From assembly GCF_001623525.1 (NCBI RefSeq), contig NZ_CP015225.1, positions 124,001 through 188,000 on the forward strand: a stretch of DNA of 64,000 nt. The letters run 5' to 3'. The notes below the pieces were generated by a model. That model did not search any database. It saw only the letters and a program-made list of their open reading frames with translations, and was not told the origin of the DNA. The position numbers were made by a program, and so were the translations under genes. Of the stretch, positions 34,316 to 43,203 are shown piece by piece; position 1 is the first letter of the stretch, and every line of letters starts with the position of its first letter. The stretch is from Pseudomonas fluorescens (lineage in GTDB: Bacteria > Pseudomonadota > Gammaproteobacteria > Pseudomonadales > Pseudomonadaceae).

Positions 34316-36333
34316 GGTGCCTCCTGACGGGTGGCGGGGTGGGGGGAAACGGAAGCGGTCCAGCTCAGGGCAAACAGGGTTTCTCCTGGCAGGAGAAAGT
34401 GGATTTGCCCGGCCTCGCAATTGAACGGGGCGCTGCGGCTATGGTTGTCGGGGCCGAAATACGCCAACTCGGCTTTCGCCTGGGGGCAGGGCACGCCGTC
34501 CAGGCTGACCTGTTGCAGGCGCGTGCTTTTGTTTACGCCCAGCAGGCTGCGTCTTGCGTCGGTGGCCATGGCCAGTACGTCGACTTCGAAGGCGTCGTTA
34601 TCCAGGCGCAACACCTGTTCGAGCCAATGCGCTTGGATGAATTGCTGGGCCAGGCCCACCGGCTTGAGTTCCAAACGCTGGTTGTCCAGCACTCGCACCA
34701 TGCCTTTTGGGTACTCCGGTTCGTCGGCGGACTGGAACCAGTTGAGCATGTCCAGCCAACCGTCCGCCGAGGCGTTGATCACCACGGACGTCCACCACAG
34801 GGCGGCGTAGTGGGTTTCCTGGTCGTAGGGGCTCAGGCTCGATCCGCTGGACATGTTGGTCTGGTCCAGCAGCAAGGCCTTGTTCGGCCGGCCCTTGCTG
34901 TCCAGGCCCACCAGATCCGCGGCGCGGCGCACGCTGTTGCGATAGACCCGGGTCGCCAGCAGGTCGCGGATCATCCATTCATGCCAGGCCAAGGCGTCGA
35001 TCTGGTCACTGGATTCGGCCAGCAAGCGTCGCGCCCAGTCGATCCCGCGCCGGTCAGCGGCGTTTTCCGCCAGGGGACCATTGGTGAACCGAGAGCTGGG
35101 CGGTATGGCAATGCGCACCCCGGCGCGGGTGTTGGCGGGGTCGGCGCGAACCTGGCTGGCCATGCTATTGAACACCTGCTGGAAGCTGGCGAAATCCGGG
35201 TAGTTGAGGTTCGGCTCATCGGCGAAACTGAGGTAGTGGATACCTTTGCCGCCCATGGCGCGGGTCGACTTGAGCCAGGCCTGCAAGCCGCTGTTGCTGA
35301 CGCGGTCGGCCTGCAGGTCGGCCTTGCGTGCGCTACCGGCCAGCAGGGTGATGTCCCGGGTGATGCCGAAGCGGTCCTGGTACAGGCGCCGGAACCCATC
35401 TTCATGGTCCGGCTTGGCGGCGGTAACGTCGACAAAACTGTAATAAGTGGCGGCCTGGGGCTTGAGGGCATCGATTACCGGATAAGCGGAGGGCGGGGGC
35501 ATGGCGTAGGGCAGGGACATACCCAGTTTCGGAGTTGTTCCCAGGACATCGCCATAGAGTTTCAGGTGCGCCTGCCCCGGGTCCTGGCGCAGCGGGTGCA
35601 GATGCTCGGCGGTCTGGGCGAACAGGTTCGCCGTGCCGTCCAGCCAGAACGCCGCCTTGCCGTTGCCCTGCAACTGCAAGCGCCAGGTTTGCTCGACGTT
35701 GGCAACGGGTAGGGCGACCTGGTCGAACTGCCAATAGGCCGGGTATGGCTTGAGGTTCAATTGCAGCTGTTTGCCATCGGCGACGCGACGGGCTTGCAGG
35801 CTGCGCACACCGCCGTGGAACTTGCCCGCGAGCATGGCTTGCTCACCGGGGGCGACCTTGAAGTACAACTCATCGCCGTCATGGGTTTCAGCGCTGAAAT
35901 GCACCTTGGCCGGAGCGAACATCGCTTGGGTATGGGCGTCGTGCTCGACGGTGTAGCGACGGAAACTGTAGCCGGGAATTTCCAGTCGATAGCTGGCGGC
36001 CCCCGGCAGCAAGGGCCACTGCTGCTCGCCACGTTCCTGGGCGGCCTTGATCAAGCGCGCACCCACCAGTCGCCCCTGGCCGTTGAGCAGGTACAGGTGC
36101 TCACTATTGGCGTTGGCCTGCCAGGCTGGCACCCAGCGCACAGTCACGTAATCCGGGCGGTCGGTCTGCAGGTACAGGCTGCCGTCGCGGATGCCGGTCC
36201 ATTGCATCACCGCGCCCTGGGCCAAAAAGGCCAGGCTCCAAAGGCACAGGCCTGCAGCCACTTTCCACCAATGCTGCACTGGCCCGATCGCGAGCTTATT
36301 CGCAATGGCGGTTTGGCAGGCAACCACACTCAT
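34312..36333 (-). CDS. Large EPS-operon protein of unknown family, glycosidase-like
   Basis: The product has 673 residues. A hydrophobic segment at about 24-42 (VAAGLCLWSLAFLAQGA) should act as signal or anchor. An N-terminal beta-rich region (about 45-270) is followed by a part resembling a TIM-barrel hydrolase. SFADEPNLNYP has D372-E373-P374-N375, reminiscent of the acid/base Glu in N-E-P motifs. Later segments are IDALAWHEWMIRDLL and ALLLDQTNMSSGSSLSPYDQ, with WLDMLNWFQ beyond, and a C-terminal beta domain ends the protein. The start is fixed by the ATGA overlap with the flippase gene; the frame is open further upstream only as a shadow. The cleavage target may be the polymer. Function unproven. 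Confidence 0.7.
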   Translation of the reverse strand: MSVVACQTAIANKLAIGPVQHWWKVAAGLCLWSLAFLAQGAVMQWTGIRDGSLYLQTDRPDYVTVRWVPAWQANANSEHLYLLNGQGRLVGARLIKAAQERGEQQWPLLPGAASYRLEIPGYSFRRYTVEHDAHTQAMFAPAKVHFSAETHDGDELYFKVAPGEQAMLAGKFHGGVRSLQARRVADGKQLQLNLKPYPAYWQFDQVALPVANVEQTWRLQLQGNGKAAFWLDGTANLFAQTAEHLHPLRQDPGQAHLKLYGDVLGTTPKLGMSLPYAMPPPSAYPVIDALKPQAATYYSFVDVTAAKPDHEDGFRRLYQDRFGITRDITLLAGSARKADLQADRVSNSGLQAWLKSTRAMGGKGIHYLSFADEPNLNYPDFASFQQVFNSMASQVRADPANTRAGVRIAIPPSSRFTNGPLAENAADRRGIDWARRLLAESSDQIDALAWHEWMIRDLLATRVYRNSVRRAADLVGLDSKGRPNKALLLDQTNMSSGSSLSPYDQETHYAALWWTSVVINASADGWLDMLNWFQSADEPEYPKGMVRVLDNQRLELKPVGLAQQFIQAHWLEQVLRLDNDAFEVDVLAMATDARRSLLGVNKSTRLQQVSLDGVPCPQAKAELAYFGPDNHSRSAPFNCEAGQIHFLLPGETLFALSWTASVSPHPATRQEAP

Positions 36334-37634
36334 GTCGATTTCCCCAACAGCATCTGGCGCATCGGCAGCAAGTCGCTGGGCAGGATAATCAGTGTCTGCC
36401 ACAGCGCCACGCCGCTGAGGCGGCAGTACATGGCCAGCAGCGCCACGGTCACGCCCAGGTAGGCGATTGAAGACGCGGCGGCGGCCCCGACGATGCCGTA
36501 GCGGGGAATCAGGATCAGGTTCAGCGCCAGGTTCAGCAGCGCGCCCACGCCCATCAGCAGCGAAACCGTGCCGGGGCGGTCCTTGCCCAGCAGGTCCAGG
36601 CGCAGGATGCTCGCGTAGCACAGCCCGAACAGCCCCGGCAGCAGCGCCAGCAAGGCGGGATAAGCCGGCTGGTAGGCGGTGCCGAACAGGGTAACGATCA
36701 GCCATTGGCCGATCAGCGCCATGCTCAGGCAGGCGCCGAGCATCACCGTGGCGGTCAGGCGCAAGGCCAGGGGCGTCAGGCGCTGCATGTCGCGGTCCTG
36801 CTGCAACAGGCGTTTCATCAGCGGCGTGGTGACGGCTTCCGGCACGATCAGCAACAATTCGGCGGCGGCGCTGGCCATGGCGTAGTGACCCAGGGCCGTG
36901 CTGCCCAGCAGGGCACCGATGAACAGGAAGTCCGAGCGCAGCAGCACTTGCTGGAACAGCAGGTCCGGGTGGCTGCGGGCGCCGTAGCGCAGCAGTTCGT
37001 TCTGATGGGGGCGATCCCAGCGCAGGGTCACCACATGATCGCGACGCAACCACATCCAGCCGGCCAGCACCACCAGACTCAGGCCCGCCAGCCAACTGAT
37101 CAGCGCCGCTTCCAGGGCCGCATCTTTCCACATCCAGAACAACACCAGGAACAGCACCAGTGGCGCCAGGGATTCCATCAGGCGCAAGGCATTGAAGGCA
37201 CCCACGCCGCCGGAGGCGTTGTGCAGCGTCAGCAGACCGCTCTTGAGCACAGTCAACGGCACGGCCAGCAACAGCAGCCAGGCGAGCAATCCCAATTGCG
37301 TGGTGATGTCCAGCTCGCCGCCGAACTCGCGCACCAACGCCACCACCAGCAAGGTCAGCAAGCCGGCCAACAGGCAGCCGAAGACCAGTACCTGGCTGAG
37401 CAACAACCCCATCGAGCGCTGTTGCGCCGCCTGATAACCCACGGCGCAATTCAGCCCACCGCTGGTGGCGGCGCTGATCAGGTCCGGCAGGGTGCTGAGC
37501 AAGGCAAACAGCCCGCGTTCGCTAGGCCCGAGAATCCGCGCCAGCAGCACATTGCGCAGCAGGCGCAGGCCGATCATCGCCAGGCGCGTGCCCATGCTCA
37601 GTGCCAAGTGCTTGAGGTAATGAGCGCGGCTCAT
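36330..37634 (-). CDS. Wzx-type polysaccharide flippase
   Basis: The product has 434 residues and 12-14 hydrophobic segments throughout. The N-terminal MATE/Wzx-like region (GTRLAMIGLRLLRNVLLARILGPSERGLFALLSTLPDLI) is typical of oligosaccharide flippases, which move undecaprenyl-linked repeat units to the periplasm. Stop and start codons overlap with both neighbours as ATGA. With the Wzy-like protein it defines the locus as Wzx/Wzy-dependent. Confidence 0.9.
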   Translation of the reverse strand: MSRAHYLKHLALSMGTRLAMIGLRLLRNVLLARILGPSERGLFALLSTLPDLISAATSGGLNCAVGYQAAQQRSMGLLLSQVLVFGCLLAGLLTLLVVALVREFGGELDITTQLGLLAWLLLLAVPLTVLKSGLLTLHNASGGVGAFNALRLMESLAPLVLFLVLFWMWKDAALEAALISWLAGLSLVVLAGWMWLRRDHVVTLRWDRPHQNELLRYGARSHPDLLFQQVLLRSDFLFIGALLGSTALGHYAMASAAAELLLIVPEAVTTPLMKRLLQQDRDMQRLTPLALRLTATVMLGACLSMALIGQWLIVTLFGTAYQPAYPALLALLPGLFGLCYASILRLDLLGKDRPGTVSLLMGVGALLNLALNLILIPRYGIVGAAAASSIAYLGVTVALLAMYCRLSGVALWQTLIILPSDLLPMRQMLLGKST

Positions 37635-38635
37635 GGGCGTGTCCCGCGGCGAATGCGCCAGGCCAGCAATTCAGGGTGATGGGCATTGCTTTGACTGACG
37701 CCGAAGCGCGGCAGGTTCAGCGGGTCACCATCGTTGCGATACAGCCCCGCCTCGGTGCCGAGGGCGAAGGCAAACCCATGGGCCGCCACCTGTTGGCGCA
37801 CCCGGGCATCGTGATCGCCGTTGGGGTAGCAATACACCGGCAACGGATGGGCACAGCCGTTTTCCAGGGCGATCCAGCTGCGCGTCAGTTCTTCGTGCAG
37901 GCGCTGGTCATCCAGCCCGGTCAGGATCGCGTGGCTGGCGCCATGGGGACCGAAGCGGATCAGCCCGGAATCTTCGAGCATGCGCACCTGGGGCCAGTCC
38001 AGGGCCTGGGGCTGGGAACCCTGGGGGCAGGCGTCGGTGAGGTCGCTCAGCGTGTGGGTATCGAGACTCTTGAGGCTTTGCAGGTAATGCAGCAGTGCCA
38101 GGCTGCGGCGCTCGTCGTCGATGTCATCGAGCAGCACCGGCAACGGTCGACCGACGTGCTGCAAGTGCTCGATCAATGAGCGCCGTGCCACCTGGCCATG
38201 GCTGCCCCAGAGGGTTTCGCCGATGCTTTCCCACCAGAAGTGCTGGCGACTGCCGATGAAATCGGTGGAGAGGAAAATACTCGCCGGCACCTGGTATTGG
38301 CGCAGCAACGGAAAGGCGTTCATGGCGTTGTCGCGCCAACCGTCGTCGAAGGTCAGGGCCACTCGCGGACGGTTCGGAACGGTTTCGGGATCGGCCAGCA
38401 ACAAGGTCATCAGCGGCACGCACTCGAAATGCCGTAGCAGCCAGATCAGCAAATGTTCAAACGCTTCGGGCCCCACGCACAGTTCGTTGCGGTGGGGCAG
38501 TTCGGCGGCGCGGTCGTTGTTCAGTACACGATGGAGCATCAGGATCACGCCGGCGCCACGCAGGGGGTGGCGGCCCAGGGACGTGTTCAGGTACAGCCAG
38601 CCGCCGGTGCGCTTGAAGACTTGTTTGATTGACAT
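37631..38635 (-). CDS. Polysaccharide deacetylase (CE4)
   Basis: The product has 334 residues. The NodB-homology core has ALTFDDGWRDN (catalytic Asp and metal Asp at about 95-97) and FGPHGASH (HxxxH metal ligands), with YCYPNGDHD later. There is no clear signal peptide, although an LMLHRVL strand begins the domain near 33. It is expected to remove N-acetyl groups from a polysaccharide or its lipid-linked precursor. It is coupled to the flippase gene by an ATGA overlap. Confidence 0.9.
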   Translation of the reverse strand: MSIKQVFKRTGGWLYLNTSLGRHPLRGAGVILMLHRVLNNDRAAELPHRNELCVGPEAFEHLLIWLLRHFECVPLMTLLLADPETVPNRPRVALTFDDGWRDNAMNAFPLLRQYQVPASIFLSTDFIGSRQHFWWESIGETLWGSHGQVARRSLIEHLQHVGRPLPVLLDDIDDERRSLALLHYLQSLKSLDTHTLSDLTDACPQGSQPQALDWPQVRMLEDSGLIRFGPHGASHAILTGLDDQRLHEELTRSWIALENGCAHPLPVYCYPNGDHDARVRQQVAAHGFAFALGTEAGLYRNDGDPLNLPRFGVSQSNAHHPELLAWRIRRGTRP

Positions 38636-38647
38636 GGGCCGTCCTCC

Positions 38648-39784
38648 TCAGCGGTTCTGTTCGGGGTTCCACTGGCTGTAGCGCTGGCCTCGCAGGAACT
38701 GCCAGAGCCCGATGCTCATGCCCGCCAGCGTCACCAGCACGAATGCGGCCAGGCGAAAGGGCCGGGGCAGGCGGTGGCGCGCGTCCATCAACCCGATCAG
38801 CGCCATGGCGTAACCCAGCAGTTGCGCCACCAGGCTCAGGCGATAGAACGGATGGTCGTTCCACAGCCAGGCATTGCTCAGCAAGAGCGGCAGCAGCAAC
38901 ACCGGCGCCAGGCGGCGGATCAACTTGTGGCTGATCAAGCCGATGGCGTAGAGCCCATGGCGCAGTGGGTTGAGCAGTTCCCGGCGCTGAGCCAGGCTCT
39001 GCAACCCGCCAACGGTGACCCGCTGGCGCCGGCGAAATTGCTTGTCGGCTTCGTCCACGCCCTGGTCGGTCACCCGGGCCATGGGGGCATAGACGATGGA
39101 CTTGCCGGCAGCTGGCGCGCAGGTGCTGAGGAAAAAGTCATCGTTGACCTGGGCCGGTATCGGTTGGAACAGCACCCGGCGCAGGGCCAACAGCGCGCCG
39201 TCGGCCGAGACCATGCAACCGGTGCGACTCTCCACCCGACGCAACCAGCCTTCGTAATGGCGATACAGGCTGTCGCCCAGGCTCAGGCCCTTGCCCGGCA
39301 CCGGGATTTCCATGTGCCCGGCACAAGCGCCGACTTCCGGATCGCCCAAGGGCGCCAGCAGATGGCTGAGGGTGTCGTTGGCCCATTGGTTATCGGCGTC
39401 GGTGAACACCAGGATCTCGCCGCTGCTGTGGGCGACACCGGTATTGAGGGCGGCGGCCTTGCCTTGGCGCGGCAGGTCGAGCACGGTGATGCGCGGGTCG
39501 ATCACCTTGCGTGCGCAGGCCACCGTGTCGTCGGTGGAGCCGTCGCTGGCGAGGATGATTCGCAATGAATGGGCCCGATAATCCTGGGCCAGCAAGGTGC
39601 GCAACTTGTCCTCGATGTGCCGCGCCTCGTTGTGGGCGGCAATGACGATGCTCACGTCCATCGGAAGCGCCTTGCCGTAGCGCCTTACCGGAAACAGCGG
39701 CGCCAGCAGGCTCAACATCAAGGGATAACCGAGGTAGGCGTACACCGGCAGCAACAGGCACGACCAGTAAATGAATTCAGCCAC
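38648..39784 (-). CDS. Glycosyltransferase family 2, membrane-bound
   Basis: The product has 378 residues. An N-terminal membrane helix precedes the GT2 domain (DVSIVIAAHNEARHIEDKL.., LASDGSTDDT, LVFTDADNQWAND with the DxD metal site). Three to four C-terminal helices follow, as in processive or membrane GT2 enzymes (CelA/HasA-like layout). GTG at 39784 is taken as start because AGGAG lies 8 bases upstream and it overlaps the previous stop. ATG codons further upstream lie before that site. Confidence 0.85.
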   Translation of the reverse strand: MAEFIYWSCLLLPVYAYLGYPLMLSLLAPLFPVRRYGKALPMDVSIVIAAHNEARHIEDKLRTLLAQDYRAHSLRIILASDGSTDDTVACARKVIDPRITVLDLPRQGKAAALNTGVAHSSGEILVFTDADNQWANDTLSHLLAPLGDPEVGACAGHMEIPVPGKGLSLGDSLYRHYEGWLRRVESRTGCMVSADGALLALRRVLFQPIPAQVNDDFFLSTCAPAAGKSIVYAPMARVTDQGVDEADKQFRRRQRVTVGGLQSLAQRRELLNPLRHGLYAIGLISHKLIRRLAPVLLLPLLLSNAWLWNDHPFYRLSLVAQLLGYAMALIGLMDARHRLPRPFRLAAFVLVTLAGMSIGLWQFLRGQRYSQWNPEQNR

Positions 39785-40736
39785 GGGCAGGTCTCCTGGC
39801 ATTCCAATGACACAGATTGAGCAGCAGTGCGGCACCGGTCAGGTGCAGGCGCACCCCATGCAAGGCCCACAGTTGAAGCGTCAGGCGCAGGTCGCGCCGA
39901 CTCTGGCGCAGGCTGAGGAACAAGGCCGGCAGCGAGGTGATCAGCAACAGCATCAGCGCCAGACGCAGCTGCCCCTGCAGCAGCGCCACCAACGTCAGCA
40001 AATCCAAGCCCCAGGCGCCAATGGACAGCGCCGGGAAGCGCAGCAGGCGCAGGCTCGGACCATGGCTGCGCAGCAGCTGCAAATGACTGCCCTGGCGCCA
40101 CAGTTCCTTGCTCATCCACTCGCGCCAACTGCCTTCGTAGCCCCAATGCAAGGCCACGCTTTCGTTGACCAGCAACAGCTGCGCTCCGGCCTGGCGCAGG
40201 CGCCAGGAGAAATCCTTGTCTTCACCAGTGCGCAGGGTTTCGTCGAAGCCGCCGACCCGTTCGAACCAACTGCGGCGCATCAACAGGTTGGCGCTGGGCA
40301 GCCACTGCACCCGATGCAGGAGGCGTGATGCCGGGCGTTGGCTGCGGCGCTGCCAGGCTTCGGCGAACCACGGTGCTTGCCGGGGCGTGTCCAGGTCCAG
40401 GCCCAGCACATCGCCCTGGTGGCCTTCGAGCTCCAGCAACAGCTTGAGCCAGTCGGCCGGCATTTCGATGTCGGCATCGATGAACGCCAGCCAGTCACCA
40501 CTGGCGACAGCGGCGCCGCGGTTGCGCAGGGCGCCGATGTGCACGCCGGGTACGATCAGCACCCGCGCGTCCAACTCATTGGCGATGCGCGGGCCAGCGT
40601 CGTCGGAACCGTTGTCCACCACGATCAATTCGCACTCCAGCTGCGCCTGGCGCGCGGCTTCCTGCGCAGCCAACAGCGTGCGGCCGATGTGACGCGCCTC
40701 GTTGTACATCGGGATCACAATGCTGACCCGGCTCAT
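39777..40736 (-). CDS. Glycosyltransferase family 2
   Basis: The product has 319 residues. The GT2 fold starts directly (MSRVSIVIPMYNEARHIGRTL), with VVDNGSDD, FIDADIEMP (DxD-like) and the acceptor motif FDETLRTGEDKDFSWRLRQAG. Two hydrophobic segments lie near the C-terminus. ATG at 40736 overlaps the stop of the polymerase gene as ATGA. It adds one sugar of the repeat unit; which sugar is unknown. Confidence 0.9.
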   Translation of the reverse strand: MSRVSIVIPMYNEARHIGRTLLAAQEAARQAQLECELIVVDNGSDDAGPRIANELDARVLIVPGVHIGALRNRGAAVASGDWLAFIDADIEMPADWLKLLLELEGHQGDVLGLDLDTPRQAPWFAEAWQRRSQRPASRLLHRVQWLPSANLLMRRSWFERVGGFDETLRTGEDKDFSWRLRQAGAQLLLVNESVALHWGYEGSWREWMSKELWRQGSHLQLLRSHGPSLRLLRFPALSIGAWGLDLLTLVALLQGQLRLALMLLLITSLPALFLSLRQSRRDLRLTLQLWALHGVRLHLTGAALLLNLCHWNARRPARG

Positions 40737-42103
40737 GGGCGAGCCTCCAGTGGCGCGGCCCGTTCGGCGTCGTAGCGCAACACGCTGGTGAGGGCGAGCA
40801 TGATCCACAGCAACTTGTGGTTCGGCGCACTGAGAAACATCAGGAACAACGCCAGCGAAAGGAAACTCGTGCCCAGGTGCGTCAGCAGGTCGGCTTGCGC
40901 CCAGTCCCGGCGTTGCAGCCAGAGGCGTCGGGCGTGCAGCAGGTTGTACAGGCCAAGGCCAATCATGCCGACGAACATCAGCCCGCCCGGCACGCCGATT
41001 TCGCTGAAGATTTCCAGGTAGGTGTTATGGGCCCGGCGATACAGGTCCCCCAGCTTGCGGTTGGCCGAGAACGCCTTGGCATAGCCGGTGGGTGCGTAGT
41101 GCAGGGGAAAGGTCCCCGGGCCTGAGCCGAGTATCGGGTTTTCGCGGATCATCTGGCTGCCGACCAGGATGTACGAGGCGCGGCGGCCCAGGGATTCGTC
41201 CTGGTGGGCGCTGGCGCCGGCACTGAGGATGCTCAATGACTGGATGCGGGCGACGTAGCCGGCAGGCATCACGGCGATTGCCAGGGGAATGATGATCGCC
41301 AGCCCGAGCATGGCGAAACCCAGGTGCCGTGGGCGGATACGCGGCAACTGCGCGCGGTAGTGATACAGCCCGATCATCAGGCTAAGCATCAACACCACCA
41401 GCCCCGAGCGCGATTCGGTCTTGGTCATGCCGCCCAGCAGCAGGATGAAGCAACCTCCCCAGAACAACCGGTGTAGCAAGCTCGGGCCGCGCACCACCAG
41501 CAGCAACGCCAGTGGCACGGTAAAGGCGATCAGCAGGGCGAAGGTGTTCGGGTCTTCCAGCAGGCCGGACGCACGGCCCTGGTTCTGGTACTTGGCTGAG
41601 AACATCGCCAGCACGCAGGTGGTGGTGACGCTCAAGGTCATCAGGCGACAGAACAGGTCCAGGTTCAATTCACGACCGATCAGCAAGGTGATCACAAACA
41701 GAATCAACCCCACCCCCAGTTCGCGAAAATGGGTCATGGACAGGCCCATGTTTTCCGACAACATCAGGCTCAAGCCATAGAGCACCATGAAACCGATCAG
41801 CGGCCGCCAGATATTGCTGCGCAGGCGTGTCGCGGGAATCTGGTGCACCGCCAGTTGCAGCATCAAGATCAGGATCAGCGCCAGGCCAAGGAACTTGCTG
41901 CCGGAAAACGCGCTGTCCTTGAACAGGCCTTCGAATGGCACCAGCGCGGCAATGCCCAGCAAACCCCAGCCGGGCTTGCGGTACAGCAGGGCGACGCCGA
42001 CCAGGCCGAGCACCGCGCCCGGTGCCAGGAACGGATAAGGGCTGGCCAGCAACGCCAGGCACACAAGGCCCAGCAGGCTGACGATCGAGATCGGGACAAT
42101 CAT
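40733..42103 (-). CDS. O-antigen ligase/Wzy-like polymerase
   Basis: The product has 456 residues and 11-12 membrane helices. The Wzy_C region includes a large periplasmic loop with RRASYILVGSQMIRENPILGSGPGTF.. ..RRAHNTYLEIFSEIGVPGG, in which the H-N-x-Y/L motif and conserved Arg typify ligases and polymerases. In this setting polymerase activity is the better guess. ATG at 42103 follows GGGAGG and overlaps the stop of the GT4 gene as ATGA. Confidence 0.85.
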   Translation of the reverse strand: MIVPISIVSLLGLVCLALLASPYPFLAPGAVLGLVGVALLYRKPGWGLLGIAALVPFEGLFKDSAFSGSKFLGLALILILMLQLAVHQIPATRLRSNIWRPLIGFMVLYGLSLMLSENMGLSMTHFRELGVGLILFVITLLIGRELNLDLFCRLMTLSVTTTCVLAMFSAKYQNQGRASGLLEDPNTFALLIAFTVPLALLLVVRGPSLLHRLFWGGCFILLLGGMTKTESRSGLVVLMLSLMIGLYHYRAQLPRIRPRHLGFAMLGLAIIIPLAIAVMPAGYVARIQSLSILSAGASAHQDESLGRRASYILVGSQMIRENPILGSGPGTFPLHYAPTGYAKAFSANRKLGDLYRRAHNTYLEIFSEIGVPGGLMFVGMIGLGLYNLLHARRLWLQRRDWAQADLLTHLGTSFLSLALFLMFLSAPNHKLLWIMLALTSVLRYDAERAAPLEARP

Positions 42104-43203
42104 GAGCGAGCCTCCCGTGCCGTGCGGATGTAAAGCTGCGACCAGCATTCGGCCAGCGTGCGCAGGTCGTAGCGGTCCCGTTGGGTACGGCGGGCGTTAT
42201 CGGCCAGGATCCGCGCCAGGTGCGGTTCGCTGAACAGCGTTTCGATCTGTGCCGCCAGTTCCGCGCTGTTGGCCGGTGCCGCGAGCAGGCCGTTATGACG
42301 GTCCTGCAATACGTCGGGAATGCCGCCGACGCCGAACGCCACCACCGGCACGCCGGCCTGCATGGCTTCGAGCAGAATCATCGGGGTGCCTTCGGTGCGC
42401 GAACTGATCACCAGGGCGTCGAGGCGACTCCACCAGGCGTTCATGTCGGTCTGGTAGCCTGGCAATTCGATACGCGTGGGCAGTCCGGCGTCGGTGATGC
42501 GCTTGAGTAGCGCCTGGCGCTCAGGGCCGTCGCCGAGCATCACCGCGTGCAGCGATGCATGCTTCTGGCACAGCGGAATCATGGCGTCGAGAAACAGGTC
42601 AGGACCTTTCTCGCTGCTCAAGCGGCCGACGTAGCCGACCCGCCAGCGTTGCTTGTCGGCGCGATGGGCCAGCGGCGTGCTGGCCGCTGGCAGGCCGTTG
42701 GGAATGACGTCGAGTTTTTCCGCCTGCACGCTGGCTCGGCGATGCAGCGTGGCGATGCTCTCGGCCACGCAGACGACCCGCTTGACCGAGGCGGTGCGGC
42801 ACAGTTGCAGGCTCAGCCAGGTATAGAAGCGCTGCTTGGGGCTCCGTGGGGTGAAGCCATGCTGGGTAATCACCAGCGGCAGGCCCAGCAGCGTGGCGGC
42901 GGACCAGCCGAACAACAGCCCCTTGAAGTTGTGGGTGTTGATCAGCGGCCGCTCGTCCCGGCGCTGGCGCAAGTGCTGCAACAACTCGGCCCAACTGGCG
43001 CAATGACGGCAATCGACCCCGGCCTGGCGAAAACGCTTGATCAAGGTGGGGGGCGCCGCCAGGAACAGCACCTGGTGCTGCCCAGGCGTCGCCAGGCAAT
43101 GATCGAGCAGCATCCGCTCGGCCCCATAGAAGCCGCCGCTGTCGAGCAGATGAATGATCGACAGGGGACTGCTGTGGCGGGTCGGGCCGAACGGCGCGTT
43201 CAA
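42100..43203 (-). CDS. Glycosyltransferase family 4
   Basis: The product has about 367 residues and two Rossmann domains. The C-terminal half has the GT4 pattern RVGYVGRLSSEKGPDLFLDAM.., MLGDGPERQAL, ELPGYQTDM and SSRTEGTPMILLEAMQAGVPVVAFGVGGIPDVL, including the conserved E..P..LLE(A/S) donor-binding motif. No ATG exists near the N-terminus. TTG at 43203 (MNAPFGP..), overlapping the stop of the chain-length gene as TTGA, is preferred to TTG at 43215. The start is uncertain. Confidence 0.85.
   Translation of the reverse strand: MNAPFGPTRHSSPLSIIHLLDSGGFYGAERMLLDHCLATPGQHQVLFLAAPPTLIKRFRQAGVDCRHCASWAELLQHLRQRRDERPLINTHNFKGLLFGWSAATLLGLPLVITQHGFTPRSPKQRFYTWLSLQLCRTASVKRVVCVAESIATLHRRASVQAEKLDVIPNGLPAASTPLAHRADKQRWRVGYVGRLSSEKGPDLFLDAMIPLCQKHASLHAVMLGDGPERQALLKRITDAGLPTRIELPGYQTDMNAWWSRLDALVISSRTEGTPMILLEAMQAGVPVVAFGVGGIPDVLQDRHNGLLAAPANSAELAAQIETLFSEPHLARILADNARRTQRDRYDLRTLAECWSQLYIRTAREARS

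Noticed and set aside
34312..37449. One 1045-residue protein on the minus strand
   Set aside because: The first ~370 residues are antisense-frame shadow of the flippase gene, with Arg/Pro-rich low-quality sequence. The real start is the ATGA overlap at 36333.
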